From: Nematostella vectensis
Lineage: Eukaryota > Cnidaria > Anthozoa > Actiniaria > Edwardsiidae
Direction of reading: 5' to 3'
Length of the DNA stretch: 64,000 nucleotides
Assembly: GCF_932526225.1 (NCBI RefSeq)
Contig: NC_064035.1
Coordinates: 16,915,969 to 16,979,968 of the forward strand
A model generated the notes under the pieces. It saw nothing but the letters and a program-made list of their open reading frames with translations. It ran no database searches and was not told the origin of the DNA. The position numbers and the translations under genes were made by a program. Shown in pieces: positions 37,501-48,864 of this stretch (positions within the stretch are counted from its first letter, which is position 1; every line of letters starts with the position of its first letter).

Positions 37501-40500
37501 TATAAGCTTGCACAGTATTTCATTTAGAGATGTTGTGTATGGAGATGTGACATTTTTAGACTGCTCTAGAAATTCACAATAAACAACCCCAAGTAAGCCT
37601 CTGTGAACTAGGCTCTTTTTGAAGCCTCTTGCTTGAGAGAGGGAATCTGGTATAAATCAAATAAGAAATGAACTCATTATGAAGCACAAATTTGCACAGA
37701 CTTGCTGAGGGAGAGATGGTGCTGGCAGGAGGATGTCTGTTTACTAATGGCAAACCAATAGAAACCATAGCAGCAGAGTTTGGTACCTCCGCAGGGTATG
37801 CCCTGTCAATCCTTGGACAAATATGCAGGTAATGTATATAACTATCAGCGTTCTCATGTGGTGCAGATCTATATCTAATGTATAATGTAACTGACATGCA
37901 ACCCTCATAAATTTAATTTTTGTATTTTATATTTGTGAACGCAAGGCTTAAAGATTGGCCACTTAAGGGTTTTTTAATTCAATTCATTAAGGGATGGTTC
38001 CTCAAATATGCAGAAATGTCTGGTGTGCTTTACAGATGATTATGTTAAGTGTTATAATAAATGTAGGACAAGTAATATACATTCATGTGTCTATTTTACT
38101 AGGAAATCTGATCAAAGCAAGCGAGCAGCTGAATGCTTCAAGAGCAGTTTACGACACAATCCATTCCTATGGACCTCATTTGAAGCACTCTGCAATTTGG
38201 GTAAAGCTAGTTGAAAAGTCCTTTTTCCTCAATTTTTATTTATCTATTGATTTATGGGGAAAGAACACTACAGTATACCTTTTTTTTTTCTTGTTGCAAA
38301 GGTGAAAAACCTGATGAGATGGAATACTTTAAGTCTTCTTCTTGCACAAAGATATTGTCTTCACTTATGCAACGGGAAACCATGACAACAGGCATTGCAA
38401 CAAGCACCATGGCAACGAACCCAGCAGCAGACAGTCAGCAGCAGCCAATAAAGTGCATGGCTGAAAATCTAGACCCCTCCAGCAATAATACGCCACTACC
38501 TATCGGGAATTTTTCATTTGACCAAGCTGGAAATAATACTCCAGGAAGTGACAGTGGTTTTCTCATACCTCCCACCCCTATGAGTCTCATTAGTGAAAAC
38601 AGAGTGAGAGCCCGTGTAGGGAGGAATTTGCTTGGAGCTACACAGACTTCAAGTCCATTATCGCCCAGGTAATGAAAGTGCCAGTGTAATGTTTGCATAA
38701 GGAGTCTTACTGCACACTGTTTATTTTGAATTGACTGCATTAAGTCTTTCAAGTATTTTCAAATATTCTGAGCAGTTACCTATATGGCCAATACAAAGAA
38801 ATAACCAGATTACAAGGTGAACTTTACTACTTTTTTATTTTAGCAAAAAATGTTCGCATTATAATTTTTTTGCATTTGCTGTTTTTTTCTTCATCTATAA
38901 CGTTACATATCACCAAGGCATTTTATAGGACCAGAAGCATGACATACTTTTTTTTCTCAAAAGCTATATGTGTATAATTAAGCAATACACCAAAAACTGG
39001 AAATCGACTCTGCCAAATTTTCGTCTTTAATAAGACTTCTTCAGGGAAGACTAAGTCTGAGTCTGAGATCGCGACAGTTTGGGCTTTTTGATTCTATTTG
39101 TATAATTAAGCATTATAGCTAAAGACAGTTGCAAGGGCCAGTGACGCCAACAGTTCTTTCAAGCTTGCACAGTATTTTATTAAAAGATGTTGTATATGTA
39201 CTGTAGATGTGACATTTCTAGACTGGTCTAAGTCTAGAAATTTACATACAATAAGCAACCCCAATTAAGCCTGAGCTAGGCTCTTTCTGAAGCCTCTTGC
39301 TTGAGAGAGGGAATCCATAATATATCAAATTTGCGAAAACTCATTATGAAGCACAATTTCCAGATTTGCTGAGGGAGAGATGGTACTTGTATATTTTAGC
39401 AACTCCCTCCTAAGAAAAGGTTTGCTGCTTTCGAAAATACCAAGGAATTTTTCTTTTCTTTCTATTTCACCAGTTTTGGGATTTTGCCCTGCGACACTCC
39501 TGTTGACCAGAACACTGTGCCCTTCATCACACCGTCACCAGCTGTGCTGGGTGGAACTGATATGCATTCAGGCAATACTCCAAAGGCTCCTTTGAAAAAG
39601 GTTAGTGCGGGTGGGATGAATAGAGGACTTGCGCTAAGAGATCACGAGACCTTTTTCGGTGGCAATTCAAAACAAAATGATCATACCAAAGATCAGAAAT
39701 GACTGCAGCTATTATGCCAGAGAACAACGAAAAAATAAAATCTTTAAATGAAACTAAACCTTTTCTGAAAAAAAGAGTTCTGTTTTTTTCGTATGCTCTG
39801 AATAAGTTGCTTTTTGTTTCTGTTATTTTGTTGCTAAAAGTCTGAAAGCGCACTTGTTTGCCACACAAACAGTCACGTGGTATCTTAACGCAAGTCCACT
39901 ATTGAGGATCACTTAGCACTAATGATTAGATTGGTTTATGGCAGTTGTCTAAAAAAATTATCAAAATCTGCAATGAGTGCTTGTTTACCTTAGTGTTAAC
40001 AATAAGTTCTCCTTCTCGTGTTTAGGGTGTTAGAAGGAGTGACACAACATCCACAAGGTCTACAGTGGTATCGACTGTCCACACCACCTCGGCACCCTCC
40101 CAGATACTGACCAGAGCATCGCCCTCTCACCCCAGTGTCAGTCAGTCTCTTTTTCCATCATCCACCACCAACAAAACAGTGCGCCGCAGTACCCGCCTCT
40201 TCACCATGTCTTCAAACTCAAGCGGAGAAAACAGAGTCCCCGTGAGCATTTGTTTTTTAACAGCTTTGGCAGTCTTAGGGACGTAAACAAACATCTACTT
40301 TATCTTTGTAGGAAATCAAGAAGTCTAGAAGTAACAGGACAAGCACAGTAAGAAAGGTAGTGTCAGTTGAATCTTTTCTTCATGCCCTCCATACTATACT
40401 GTAACTGGTGTCTCTTGCTGTCTAAACTCAGACTCGGCGACAGTCTAGCAGGAGTACCACCCCTCAAGACTTAGAAAAGTCAAGTGACTTGATTGGTGAC

Positions 40501-43500
40501 TCCATCAACCAGAATGGGGACAAACCAACCAGGACATCCATAACACAAGATAGTTTAGGTGAGTTTGATGTAAGATTTTTATTGAGTACCTCTCTAATAG
40601 CAGAATGGTTCAAACGGATGCTTAAAGTGATTCTGAGGAAGGCCATCTTGTGGCCTCTTTGTGTAAGGTCATTCATCATAATTTCCCCATTTAATGCTGT
40701 TCGTTTTAATGGCTTGGGTTATTCAAGTTCTTGAGGATCCATTTATATACCATTACATATTAATTATATAACCTTATGAGTGATGGTGTTTCAGATGGTC
40801 TGATGGCGTTGCTGAGGCATATAGGCCAAGCCTATCGCCAGCTATGTGGCTATGAGTCAAGGGAGGCACTTCTGTTATTTTCAACCCTTCCAACCCACCA
40901 CTACAATACAACTTGGGTATTGAGTCAAGTTGGGCGGGCTCACTTTGAGCTAGCAGAATACCAACTGGTAAGCGCTTACAGCATACCACAGTATACTGTA
41001 CAGTACTGTCAAGAATGTTAATTACAGTAGAACCTAGAATTAACGATATGCCAGGTATGGCGTTGGGATGATCTACTACAAGTAAATCTATCATAAAGCC
41101 AAGGTATCATTACAAGGAGGTCCTTGATTTTGCAATATAAAGGAAAATCCATCGAAAATATTGTTGTAGTGAGGTTGGGTTAATTATCAACTTATTATCA
41201 ATAATTATATTGTTATCAACTTATTATCAATAATTATATTGTTACTGCACTCTGTATTAGTCTTTTCAGTTACTCTATGTAAGAATGTAATCTGTATTTA
41301 ACAAAATCTGTCAAATGGATTAACTGTTTTCTACGTGTCTGGTTTCTTGCATTTTTCTCATGTTGATAGACAGAATCAGTAATGTTGTATTGAGGTCAAA
41401 ATTACACTACAGGAGACCAGATTTGTATTGTGAAATCAAGAATATGGTTTTATCCAATATCATTAGATTGAGGTAATTACATTTCTGTGTATTTCTGCCG
41501 GGAGAAAGGAACACCATTCGTAAAATCGCTGTTAAAAAATCCAGTATCGTAAAATCGAGGTTCCACTGTAATAATGTGGGGTCTAACATACAGTAATATG
41601 CCCTCATTCCAGCAATGCTCTTGCCAACACTTTATGTTATGTACCACTTTGTGCAAACACGTTATTCTCTTTTTAGGCTGAGAAGGTATTTTCACAAGTC
41701 CAGCACTTGGACCCCAGCCGTCTTGAAGGTAAGACACAAAGACAAAAATTATTTGGTTTGGTTTTAATGCTTCCCTTCTAATGAGTTGCATTGTGCAGTC
41801 AGTTCTGCGCGCAAATGCGCTCTATGTTTGCTAAAAAATTACGTCATTAGCACATATATGTAAGTAAAATACACATGCTTTGCTTAGAAATTGAAGAAAA
41901 TAATGAAGGTTTTTTTTTAGATTTTGCACTAGAACCGTTCTGCGTTTTTTATTTCAAAATGTTGTTCATACAACCATTTTACAAAAGGCTATAAAACTTA
42001 TAACTAGTTTGAGAAATTCATTAGAAACAGCTTTGAGGATGGCCAATTGCCCCAAGCTAGCTCTAATGTAGTTAGTCACACTATTTATCAATATTGTGTT
42101 GCACATTGAATGAGTTAGAGTGGTTTTAAAAACCCAGTGAAATACTTTTTGATTTATTTAGTACTAATACACTGTAATGTCTTTGTTCTCTTTGTTCTGG
42201 CTTGACTATTACACTTTAACAATTATATTTTGTTGCACAGGATTTTGAAAACCACTCTAAACAGGCTACAATAGATTTACTTTGTACTAGCAACAAGCCA
42301 GTTAAAATATTAACCTATGTGTCCCGTAATGATTGTGAAAATACAATTCTCATCTTGTCTGGTTGTTCAAAAGGCATGGAGATTTACTCCACTATTCTAT
42401 GGCATCTTCAGAAGGAAGTTGAACTCTCATCTTTAGCTCATCACCTGGTTGAAGTGGACAGGTCATCTCCAGAGGTAAAGCTCCATCTGCTTTCTGTCCT
42501 TAAAGTCCTTAAAACCTTTCACTTATATCAATCTAGCCAAAACAAAGCATAGATAAACTTTCAAATTCTGAAAAGGGAATTGAATTTGATTGAAATTTTA
42601 ATTTTCTACAGACTTTTGAAAATTTTCCTGGCAGCACGAAAGGAGATTGAATCGAATGAATAATTCCAAGTTTTGGCGGGAAAATCTGAAACAACGTATT
42701 TTCCTTAAATCCGTTACAATTCAGAGACAGCAATACCACAAAATATTGGCGAAGTGTTTTCTATTGCAATGCTGCCCACAATGAAGCGAAGAATAATTTA
42801 AAAGTCGAGAATTGTATGCGATAAAAAAGATATCGTTTAATTGTAGGTTTCAAAAACAGCGCGAGCTCGTGAGAATGTAGTCATTCTTGATTGCGAATGC
42901 AGCGCGCGCACAAAATGCAAAAACAATTCAAAGACTAATCAATATCTGCTAAATTTTGCAGATTTGTTTCCTGAAGTTAAATAGTCATTTGACTACCAGG
43001 TTGAGATATAAAGATCACGGTAAAAGTTGTAACCACACAACGTTCTTCAGCAATAACTAAGAAGACATGAAGATGGGAACCGGTTTAGCGCGTGCATATT
43101 TTTTCTCATGTAATTTGGTTGACATCCTCATCTACGTCACAAATGACTGGACCAGGGCCTTCCAGTTCACATTCACGGTTGACCAAAATACCTCAATATT
43201 ACAGATTTGAGTTATTCGCACGAACGCGTGTATTATAGGGTCCATACAAACCACATACCATTTGGAAAATGAAAATATAAAGAATTGACAAAGTCTATTT
43301 TGAAAGGTTATATGGACTTTAAGTGCTAAATATTAATGTTATATTATACTGGTGCTAAATATTATATGTTATATTATACTGGTCCTAAATATTATATGTT
43401 ATATTATATAACATACTGGTGCTAAATATTATATGTTATATTATATAACATATAATATTTAGCACCAGTATAATATAGCATATAATATTTCGGTATAATA

Positions 43501-46023
43501 TAATATTATTATTAATAAATATATTATAATAATATTGTGCTAAATATTATATGTTTATTATACTGGTGATAAATATTATATGTTATATTTAACGATTGCT
43601 AATTTTTTTTATTTTTATATTATTCTAGTGCTAAATATTATATGTTAGTATATAAAACTCGGGAACCTCGCTAGAACAAGCGATTTGATTGGTTGAGTAA
43701 CTCGGAATAAAATGCAATATACACCTCCTAGGAGGTGGATATTTTCCTGTGCCCCGAAATAAAGCAAAATGGCGGGTGTAACAGCTGATTTGCAAGTGTT
43801 TCCAAAAAAAATTGCTCTAAAGCTCGTTTTATATACTAAAACAATTATACCTTCCCATTTCAGTGGATAGTGGCTTTAAAAATATCTACCTCAAGCCTTC
43901 CCCAGCTTCCACCTCAATGGAAATGGAATAATTGTTAATTATATTATTCTGGTGCTAAATATTTTATGTTATATCTGGTGATAAATATTATTTTATTTTA
44001 TACTCAGGTACAAAATATTATATTTAATTTATTTTACTGTCGCTAAATATTCTGTTGCAGCTTGTGAAAGAAGCATTGCCTATTTCTAATAAACTGAACA
44101 TGTTATATTATATGCGAATATCAAAGGTGCAAGTGGTTAAGTTATATACATGGTGATACAAATTAAAATTTTTGACGTTCCTACCTAACCAACCCACTTT
44201 CTAAATTTCTTGCCAGATATTTCCAGTTTTTTTCAAACCATTACTTTTTTATTTTGATATAACAAGTCCCGCTCACTATAAATTTCTCATCAACTTTCAG
44301 GCCTGGTGTGCTACTGGGAACTGCTTCAGTCTCCAGAAAGAACATGACACAGCCATCAAGTTCTTCCAACGTGCTGTGCAAGTCGACCAAGCCTGTACCT
44401 ATGCCTACACACTCTTAGGTCATGAGTACGTTCTGACGGAGGAGCTGGATCGGGCCATGTCCTGCTACAGGATGGCAATTAGGAGTGACCCCAGACACTA
44501 TAATGCATGGTAAGTGGTAACACAACTTTAAATGGTTTGCATGGATTGTTCAAAGTTCGATCAAAGGACATAAACAAGCCACCAAGAAACATTGCAAATA
44601 AGATGTCACTCGGTAACTCAAACACAATTAAAATCAACAGACTCTTTCTGTGTCGCAGGTATGGTGTTGGGATGATCTACTACAAGCAGGAGAAGTTTAA
44701 TCTGGCTGAAGTACACTTCAGAAAGGCATTGTCTATAAACCCGTCAAGCTCTGTTCTTTATTGCCATGTAGGAGTGGTGAGTGTTAATAGTGAACCAAAA
44801 AAGTTTAATTCTTGCTTCAAGGGTGCAGCCAGGGGGCCAAAAAAATTGTAAATGTATGGTACGCAATTTAAATTACACGAAAAAACGTCTTATGGATGGC
44901 CTTTTGGGCACCCTTCTATTAGAAATACCGTATACGCTTCTGTGCTCTGAATGGGAACAGTACTAAATATTCTTCCTATCCTATCCTTATCGTTGTTTGT
45001 TCAGCCGTGAGACATTTTTTGTTTGTCTGTGTTTGTTTTTGTTTCCTTGTTTGATTGTTTAAGTTTGCACGGCTGGTGACAATTGTCGATCATGCAGGTC
45101 CAGCATGCAATGCGTAAGTCTGAGGCAGCCCTCGCCACCATCAACAAGGCGATGCTTATCGACCCCAAGAACCCACTGTGCAAGTTCCACCGTGCATCAA
45201 TATTGTTTTCTATCGACAAGTACCAGGTTAGTAACCCCCGCCACTATCATCCAATTAGCAAGAGAAAAATATACCCTATGAAGACTGTTTTATGTTCTAT
45301 TCGTATCGCTTACTACAGTAGATAATTTTTTTTCTGTAGTTAGGTTTTATTTCCAACCCCACATTCATGTCTATTGTTTTCCCCAGGAGGCCTTGCATGA
45401 GCTCGAAGACCTTAAGAAGATCGTACCGAGGGAGGCTTTGGTCTATTTCCTTATTGGAAAGGTAGGGTAGTCTTGTGAAAAAGGTTGTAAATATTTCTTA
45501 GATATTTAATACTATTAAATATAGATGGTGTAGGTAGCAAGCTCGGCCATAGAAAATTGTATCTGGAAAGTCTCCGCATGTCTTCTGTACCGATTTTCTT
45601 CATTCTTTAGTGACACCAATGTTTGTATGTTTGTGTATATTGCCGTCACTCAGGAAAACAACTCTACACCCCCCTCCCCCCCTCTTCCTGAAATCAAGTT
45701 CAAAGTGTTGCCATGGCGACTTCTGGTGGCTTCCACTGACTCGACCTTGTTTCTATCAGGTCTATAAGAAGCTCGGTCAGGCTCACCTAGCACAGATGAA
45801 CTTCTCTTGGGCCATAGACCTCGACCCGAAAGGGGCCAACAACCAAATCAAAGACGCCATCGACAAACGCTATCTCCCAGATGATGACGATAGCACTGCT
45901 GGGTTGGGTGGGCCTGGGGACGAGTCTGCCATGGACCAATCAACGGGCAATGATCTTTCTGATAATGAGCCAATGGGGTTCGAACTTGATTCTGGTAGCA
46001 ATTCAAGCATGGTCTTATTCTAG
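34536..46023 (+). CDS. CDC27: Anaphase-promoting complex subunit 3 (Cdc27)
   Basis: Eighteen exons join in frame to 825 aa, almost exactly the vertebrate length: 34536-34559, 36574-36649, 36952-37099, 37700-37828, 38103-38200, 38302-38668, 39474-39600, 40026-40241, 40312-40356, 40432-40558, 40795-40967, 41677-41728, 42374-42474, 44301-44509, 44659-44776, 45098-45226, 45387-45461 and 45760-46023. The short first exon encodes 'MVCEEPIR', continuing into 'ASIWHALHHYAYSDAVFLAE'. The N-terminal TPR block is followed by a low-complexity Ser/Thr-Pro-rich loop (exons 6-10), likely CDK-phosphorylated. The C-terminal TPR superhelix ('HHYNTTWVLSQVGRAHFEL', 'YGVGMIYYKQEKF', 'DPKNPLCKFHRAS') receives the IR tails of Cdc20/Cdh1. 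The protein is a scaffold of the APC/C ubiquitin ligase driving mitotic exit. The start is chosen by splice phase and similarity. Poly(A) candidate AATAAA lies near 46398. Confidence 0.96.
35115..36190. mobile_element. MITE family B, truncated copy split by a nested insertion
   Basis: The left end 'cagtggaacctagatattac' and the following blocks match 24428-24932 up to 35259. The match resumes at 36112 with 'ctgttctccggagcataatt' and ends near 36190 without the right terminus. The 852-bp gap is a separate element. Confidence 0.7.
35260..36108. mobile_element. Harbinger-like element nested in MITE family B (849 bp)
   Basis: The ends are 'gggaaagttcatttattatc' and the complement of 'ggtaaagtttacttattatc', with TTA target duplications at 35257-35259 and 36109-36111. 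The interior starts and ends with G/C tracts, like the 31680-32804 element. No transposase frame is visible. It sits in Cdc27 intron 1. Confidence 0.72.
36310..36466. repeat. Dispersed C-tract repeat, Cdc27 intron 1
   Basis: This shares the block order 'ccttggcggc', 'gggtcatttc', 'tatgactgtgcac', C-tract and 'caatcctgggtaa' with copies near 1330-1490 and 29265-29395. The ends are unclear. Confidence 0.55.
38840..39400 (+). pseudogene. Relic duplicate of Cdc27 exon 4 and its upstream intron
   Basis: The sequence repeats 37360-37735: 'ttttataggaccagaagca', 'agcttgcacagtatttt', 'gcctcttgcttgagagaggg', and the exon start 'ttgctgagggagagatggt' at 39368-39386. Homology stops about 20 bp into the exon, and the rest of exon 4 is missing. 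A segment of about 115 bp (38983-39100) is inserted relative to the parent. The preceding acceptor is degenerate, so it is probably never spliced in. Confidence 0.8.
41025..41568. mobile_element. MITE family B, copy in Cdc27 intron 11 (544 bp)
   Basis: The ends are 'cagtagaacct' and 'aggttccactg', both flanked by TA. It shares with 24428-24932 the internal blocks 'ttgaggtcaaaatt' and 'aatccatcgaaaatatt', on the opposite strand. Confidence 0.8.
43320..43650. repeat. AT-rich 30-bp tandem repeat with a perfect 27-bp palindrome
   Basis: Units of 'ggtgctaaatattatatgtt' plus 'atattatact' recur through Cdc27 intron 13, with later copies near 43960-44050. One is inverted, giving perfect 27-bp arms (43414-43440 and 43444-43470) around a 3-nt spacer. 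Confidence 0.85.
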
Positions 46024-46869
46024 TTTGCTGGGACCGTTTTATTTTGTAGTCAAACAGATTTTCACCTGTCACGTTATAGCTCAGAATTTGCGCCGGACGC
46101 CGTTTCATGTTATGCTTTCACACAGAAAGCAGCAAATATGAATTTCCCGCAGATTGCAGCGAATATAAATCAATGCCCCTTATTTTTCCTTCGTGCTTGA
46201 AGTCCTAGCGAGCAGGCTAGGGGCAGGGCCTGTCTAGAATAGAGAGGAGAGGAGAGAAGGCTTTGCTATGATTGACAGAAAGTGCCTCCTGGATTCATAT
46301 GCGTATGGTTTATTCAAATAATGACAATTGTACATAAACAATTCTATTGCTAAAAAATACATATTAGGCATATGGCGATTTATATAAGTTTATATCTGAA
46401 TAAACCTTTTATTCGAGCCGAGACCTTGTTGTCATTGTCGTCGCCAAATTTCCTTGACTCCCTTTTCTGAACAATTGTTCACATGAATCAAGAATTATCA
46501 AGAGTACTGTCACACTGCATTTATATGCGCCAAAATAAATGAAGCGCAAAAATTGATAACTGCTGCTGAAAAAAATCCCACGAAATTTGCGAGCGCGGCG
46601 GAAAAAAAATCACTCGAAAATTGCGAATGCGACAATTATTTAACATAAACAATTATAAACACGGCTGGATAGAGTTCGCGTTATCTAAGTTTAAAATGTA
46701 TAGAAAAGTACCTGAAAGAAAAAAAATGTTTAGAAAATATTAGTTCTAAAAGTTTATAAGCGCCTGACACTAAAATGCTATAGCCTGTTTTACTATTTTT
46801 CTATATATTCGAATTGCGCACTACGCCACTATCAGTGACGACTGTTTAACGTAGTCTGATAGTTTCCCG
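46024..46869. other. Spacer between convergent Cdc27 and the GTPase-S74 gene
   Basis: It holds the 3' UTRs of both genes. No other coding or repeat signal is visible. Confidence 0.5.
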
Positions 46870-48864
46870 TCATTCTGTGGTGCGCTTCTGCTCTATCATA
46901 CTCCTTAACATACCATAGTCCACCCTCTTATAGCCGTTCCTTTCTAGACGCACCGCGGCCGGGTATAATCCCTCCACTTCCTGGGCTATCACCCCTCGAC
47001 CACGCCCTTCCAGGCCCAGCGGCCCAGCCTGGGACCTCCACACCCACTCGACCTCACGCAGGCCGATAGCCTCATAATCCGCACCCGGAATGGTGGTGAT
47101 GTTTTGCTTGAGTCTTTCGTCGCTAAAAAGAACTCCAAGGCCTATGACAGCAGCAACTGTTTTGACGATTTTATTATTCTTCTTAGCCTTTTGTGCTCTT
47201 TTCTCTGCGTCCCTCGTCTCTTCTAAGCGCCGTCTTTCCTGTTCACGTTGTTGTTCCGCCCTTCTCGACTTCTCCATCTCCTCTTTTCTCCTCTTCTCCT
47301 CGGTTTCTCTTCTTCTACTTTCCTCCTCCATCCGCTTTCTCTGTAATTCCTCCTCTTGTTTGCGCTGTTTTTCAAGCTCTTTCTGTTTCCTTATTTCATC
47401 CTCTGCCTTCCGTCGCTCCTGTTCTATCAACCGTTGTTTCTCTTCAGCGTTTTGCTTTACTCGGATAGCCTCCTCAAGCCAGTTTTTTGCCTTCGTCTTC
47501 TCATCACTCAGGACGCATTCCTTGGAAAACTGCTGTAAGGCAGATTCCATAGTATTTCTAATTTGCGGATGGTCCCTCCTGTCCAAGGGCTTGATAAAAG
47601 TCCTAAAGGCTTTTTCACAGAAAGAAATTTCGAATGATGTAAAAGTATCTGCTAGAATCGCCCAAGAGTTCTTATTCAGAGCTACCACTACATCCAAAGC
47701 CAGTTGCCTTAGCATTGGACCATCAAACTGCGCGCCTCGAGCTCTTTTGGCGGGAACTGATTGTAGATTCTTCACAAGGTCTGCGATAGCTTGTCTGTAC
47801 CCGGCGTTTTCCAGGGCTTTTGAGTCTTGATCCGAAGCCTGTTTGAGCTCGGAGACTGCCGGGATAACGCTGACTGTTGTCTTCGATTCCGGGAAATACT
47901 TTCGGATAACTGCCGCTTTGTCGTCGTTTTCTCCGACCAAAGATCCCACGATAAAGCTTCGTAGCGTTTCACCATCTGGCGGCTCCAGAGCTTGCCTCAA
48001 GACGACCCTCAAACTAGGAAATACGTGAGCATCACCGTCGAGCATCTCGTCACGCGTGATCTCTTGTGTGACGCGCGTCAGGCGAAACATGAAGTCGCGG
48101 TTATGATTCGCAAGGCCTCCTTCTCCAAACAGCATGAGCGCAGATGACATGAGCGCCGTGAAAATACTCATCTGGCTTGTCTTAGCGTCATCGCCCAGGT
48201 CCGATCCCTCCACGTCTAGCAGCACCAGGCTCCCCGCATCTTGCTCGGTCACAGAAAGCCACACCCCTCTCGTACACGGCAGTACTTGATTGCTTGTGTT
48301 GAACACCCTTTCCGCCACCGTCTCCTGGTTACCTCCCCGCCATACGTGTTCTATGTGGTTGAGGGTTGTTGACTTGCCAACTCTCGCGTCCCCTATAGCG
48401 CCTATCACTCTGACAGGACGGCTTAGCTTTGACAACTCCTTCAGCGCGTCATCGTTGGTGATAAATCTCTCAGTCGCGTAGTCATACCTAGAATAGAACG
48501 GCGAATCATTTGTGAAAAAAAAGTATAACACATTAGTGCCCTCGTCCACCATAAAGAAAAGTTAAGAAAGGTATAACTCAGGAACACTTGTCCACACAAC
48601 CATCCCTGTAATATGAACCATAAACGATTATTACGGCTTGCGATCTTCGCTGGATCTTTGCTAGAATCTTTACCGAATTCCGGACCCGGTTCTCCTGTTC
48701 TTAGCGAAAGAGAGGGTGGATTTCTACGCTTAGTAATAAGGGCCTTTATACCAGAATTCTGTTTACCTTAGAAGTTGTTTGGCGCTTGTTCCATTACACG
48801 TTGTCATACTCAAGACTACCAGAAGTAGGCACGACACGACTCGGGCTGCTGCTAGGTGAGTCAT
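46870..48864 (-). CDS. Secreted or ER-luminal GBP-like GTPase with C-terminal Peptidase_S74 domain
   Basis: Two exons (48864-48767 and 48487-46870) encode 571 aa. Exon 1 gives a classical signal peptide ('VVSCLLLVVLSM'). The GB1/RHD3-type G domain has a P-loop 'GDARVGKST' (65-73), the GBP-like switch 'CTRGVW' (104-109) and G3 'DVEGSDLGD' (124-132). The expected G4 'RD' is 'RQ' (about 197-198). A long Lys/Glu/Arg-rich coiled coil (about 365-465) precedes a short hydrophobic stretch 'TVAAVIGLGVLF' and then an 84-residue tail. The tail begins 'SDERLKQNI' and contains 'GVIAQEVEGLYP' and 'YKRVDYGML', the hallmarks of the Peptidase_S74 intramolecular chaperone. The Ser-Lys dyad (S488, K493) has the same i, i+5 spacing as MYRF and phage tailspikes. 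In those proteins the domain trimerises, then cuts itself off. I infer trimerisation and self-cleavage here. Divergent partner: the gene at 50134. Confidence 0.85.

Noticed and set aside
47090-47830. 246-codon plus-strand frame, rich in Ser/Leu/Phe
   Set aside because: It is the antisense shadow of the coiled-coil region of the minus-strand GTPase gene, with no domain of its own.
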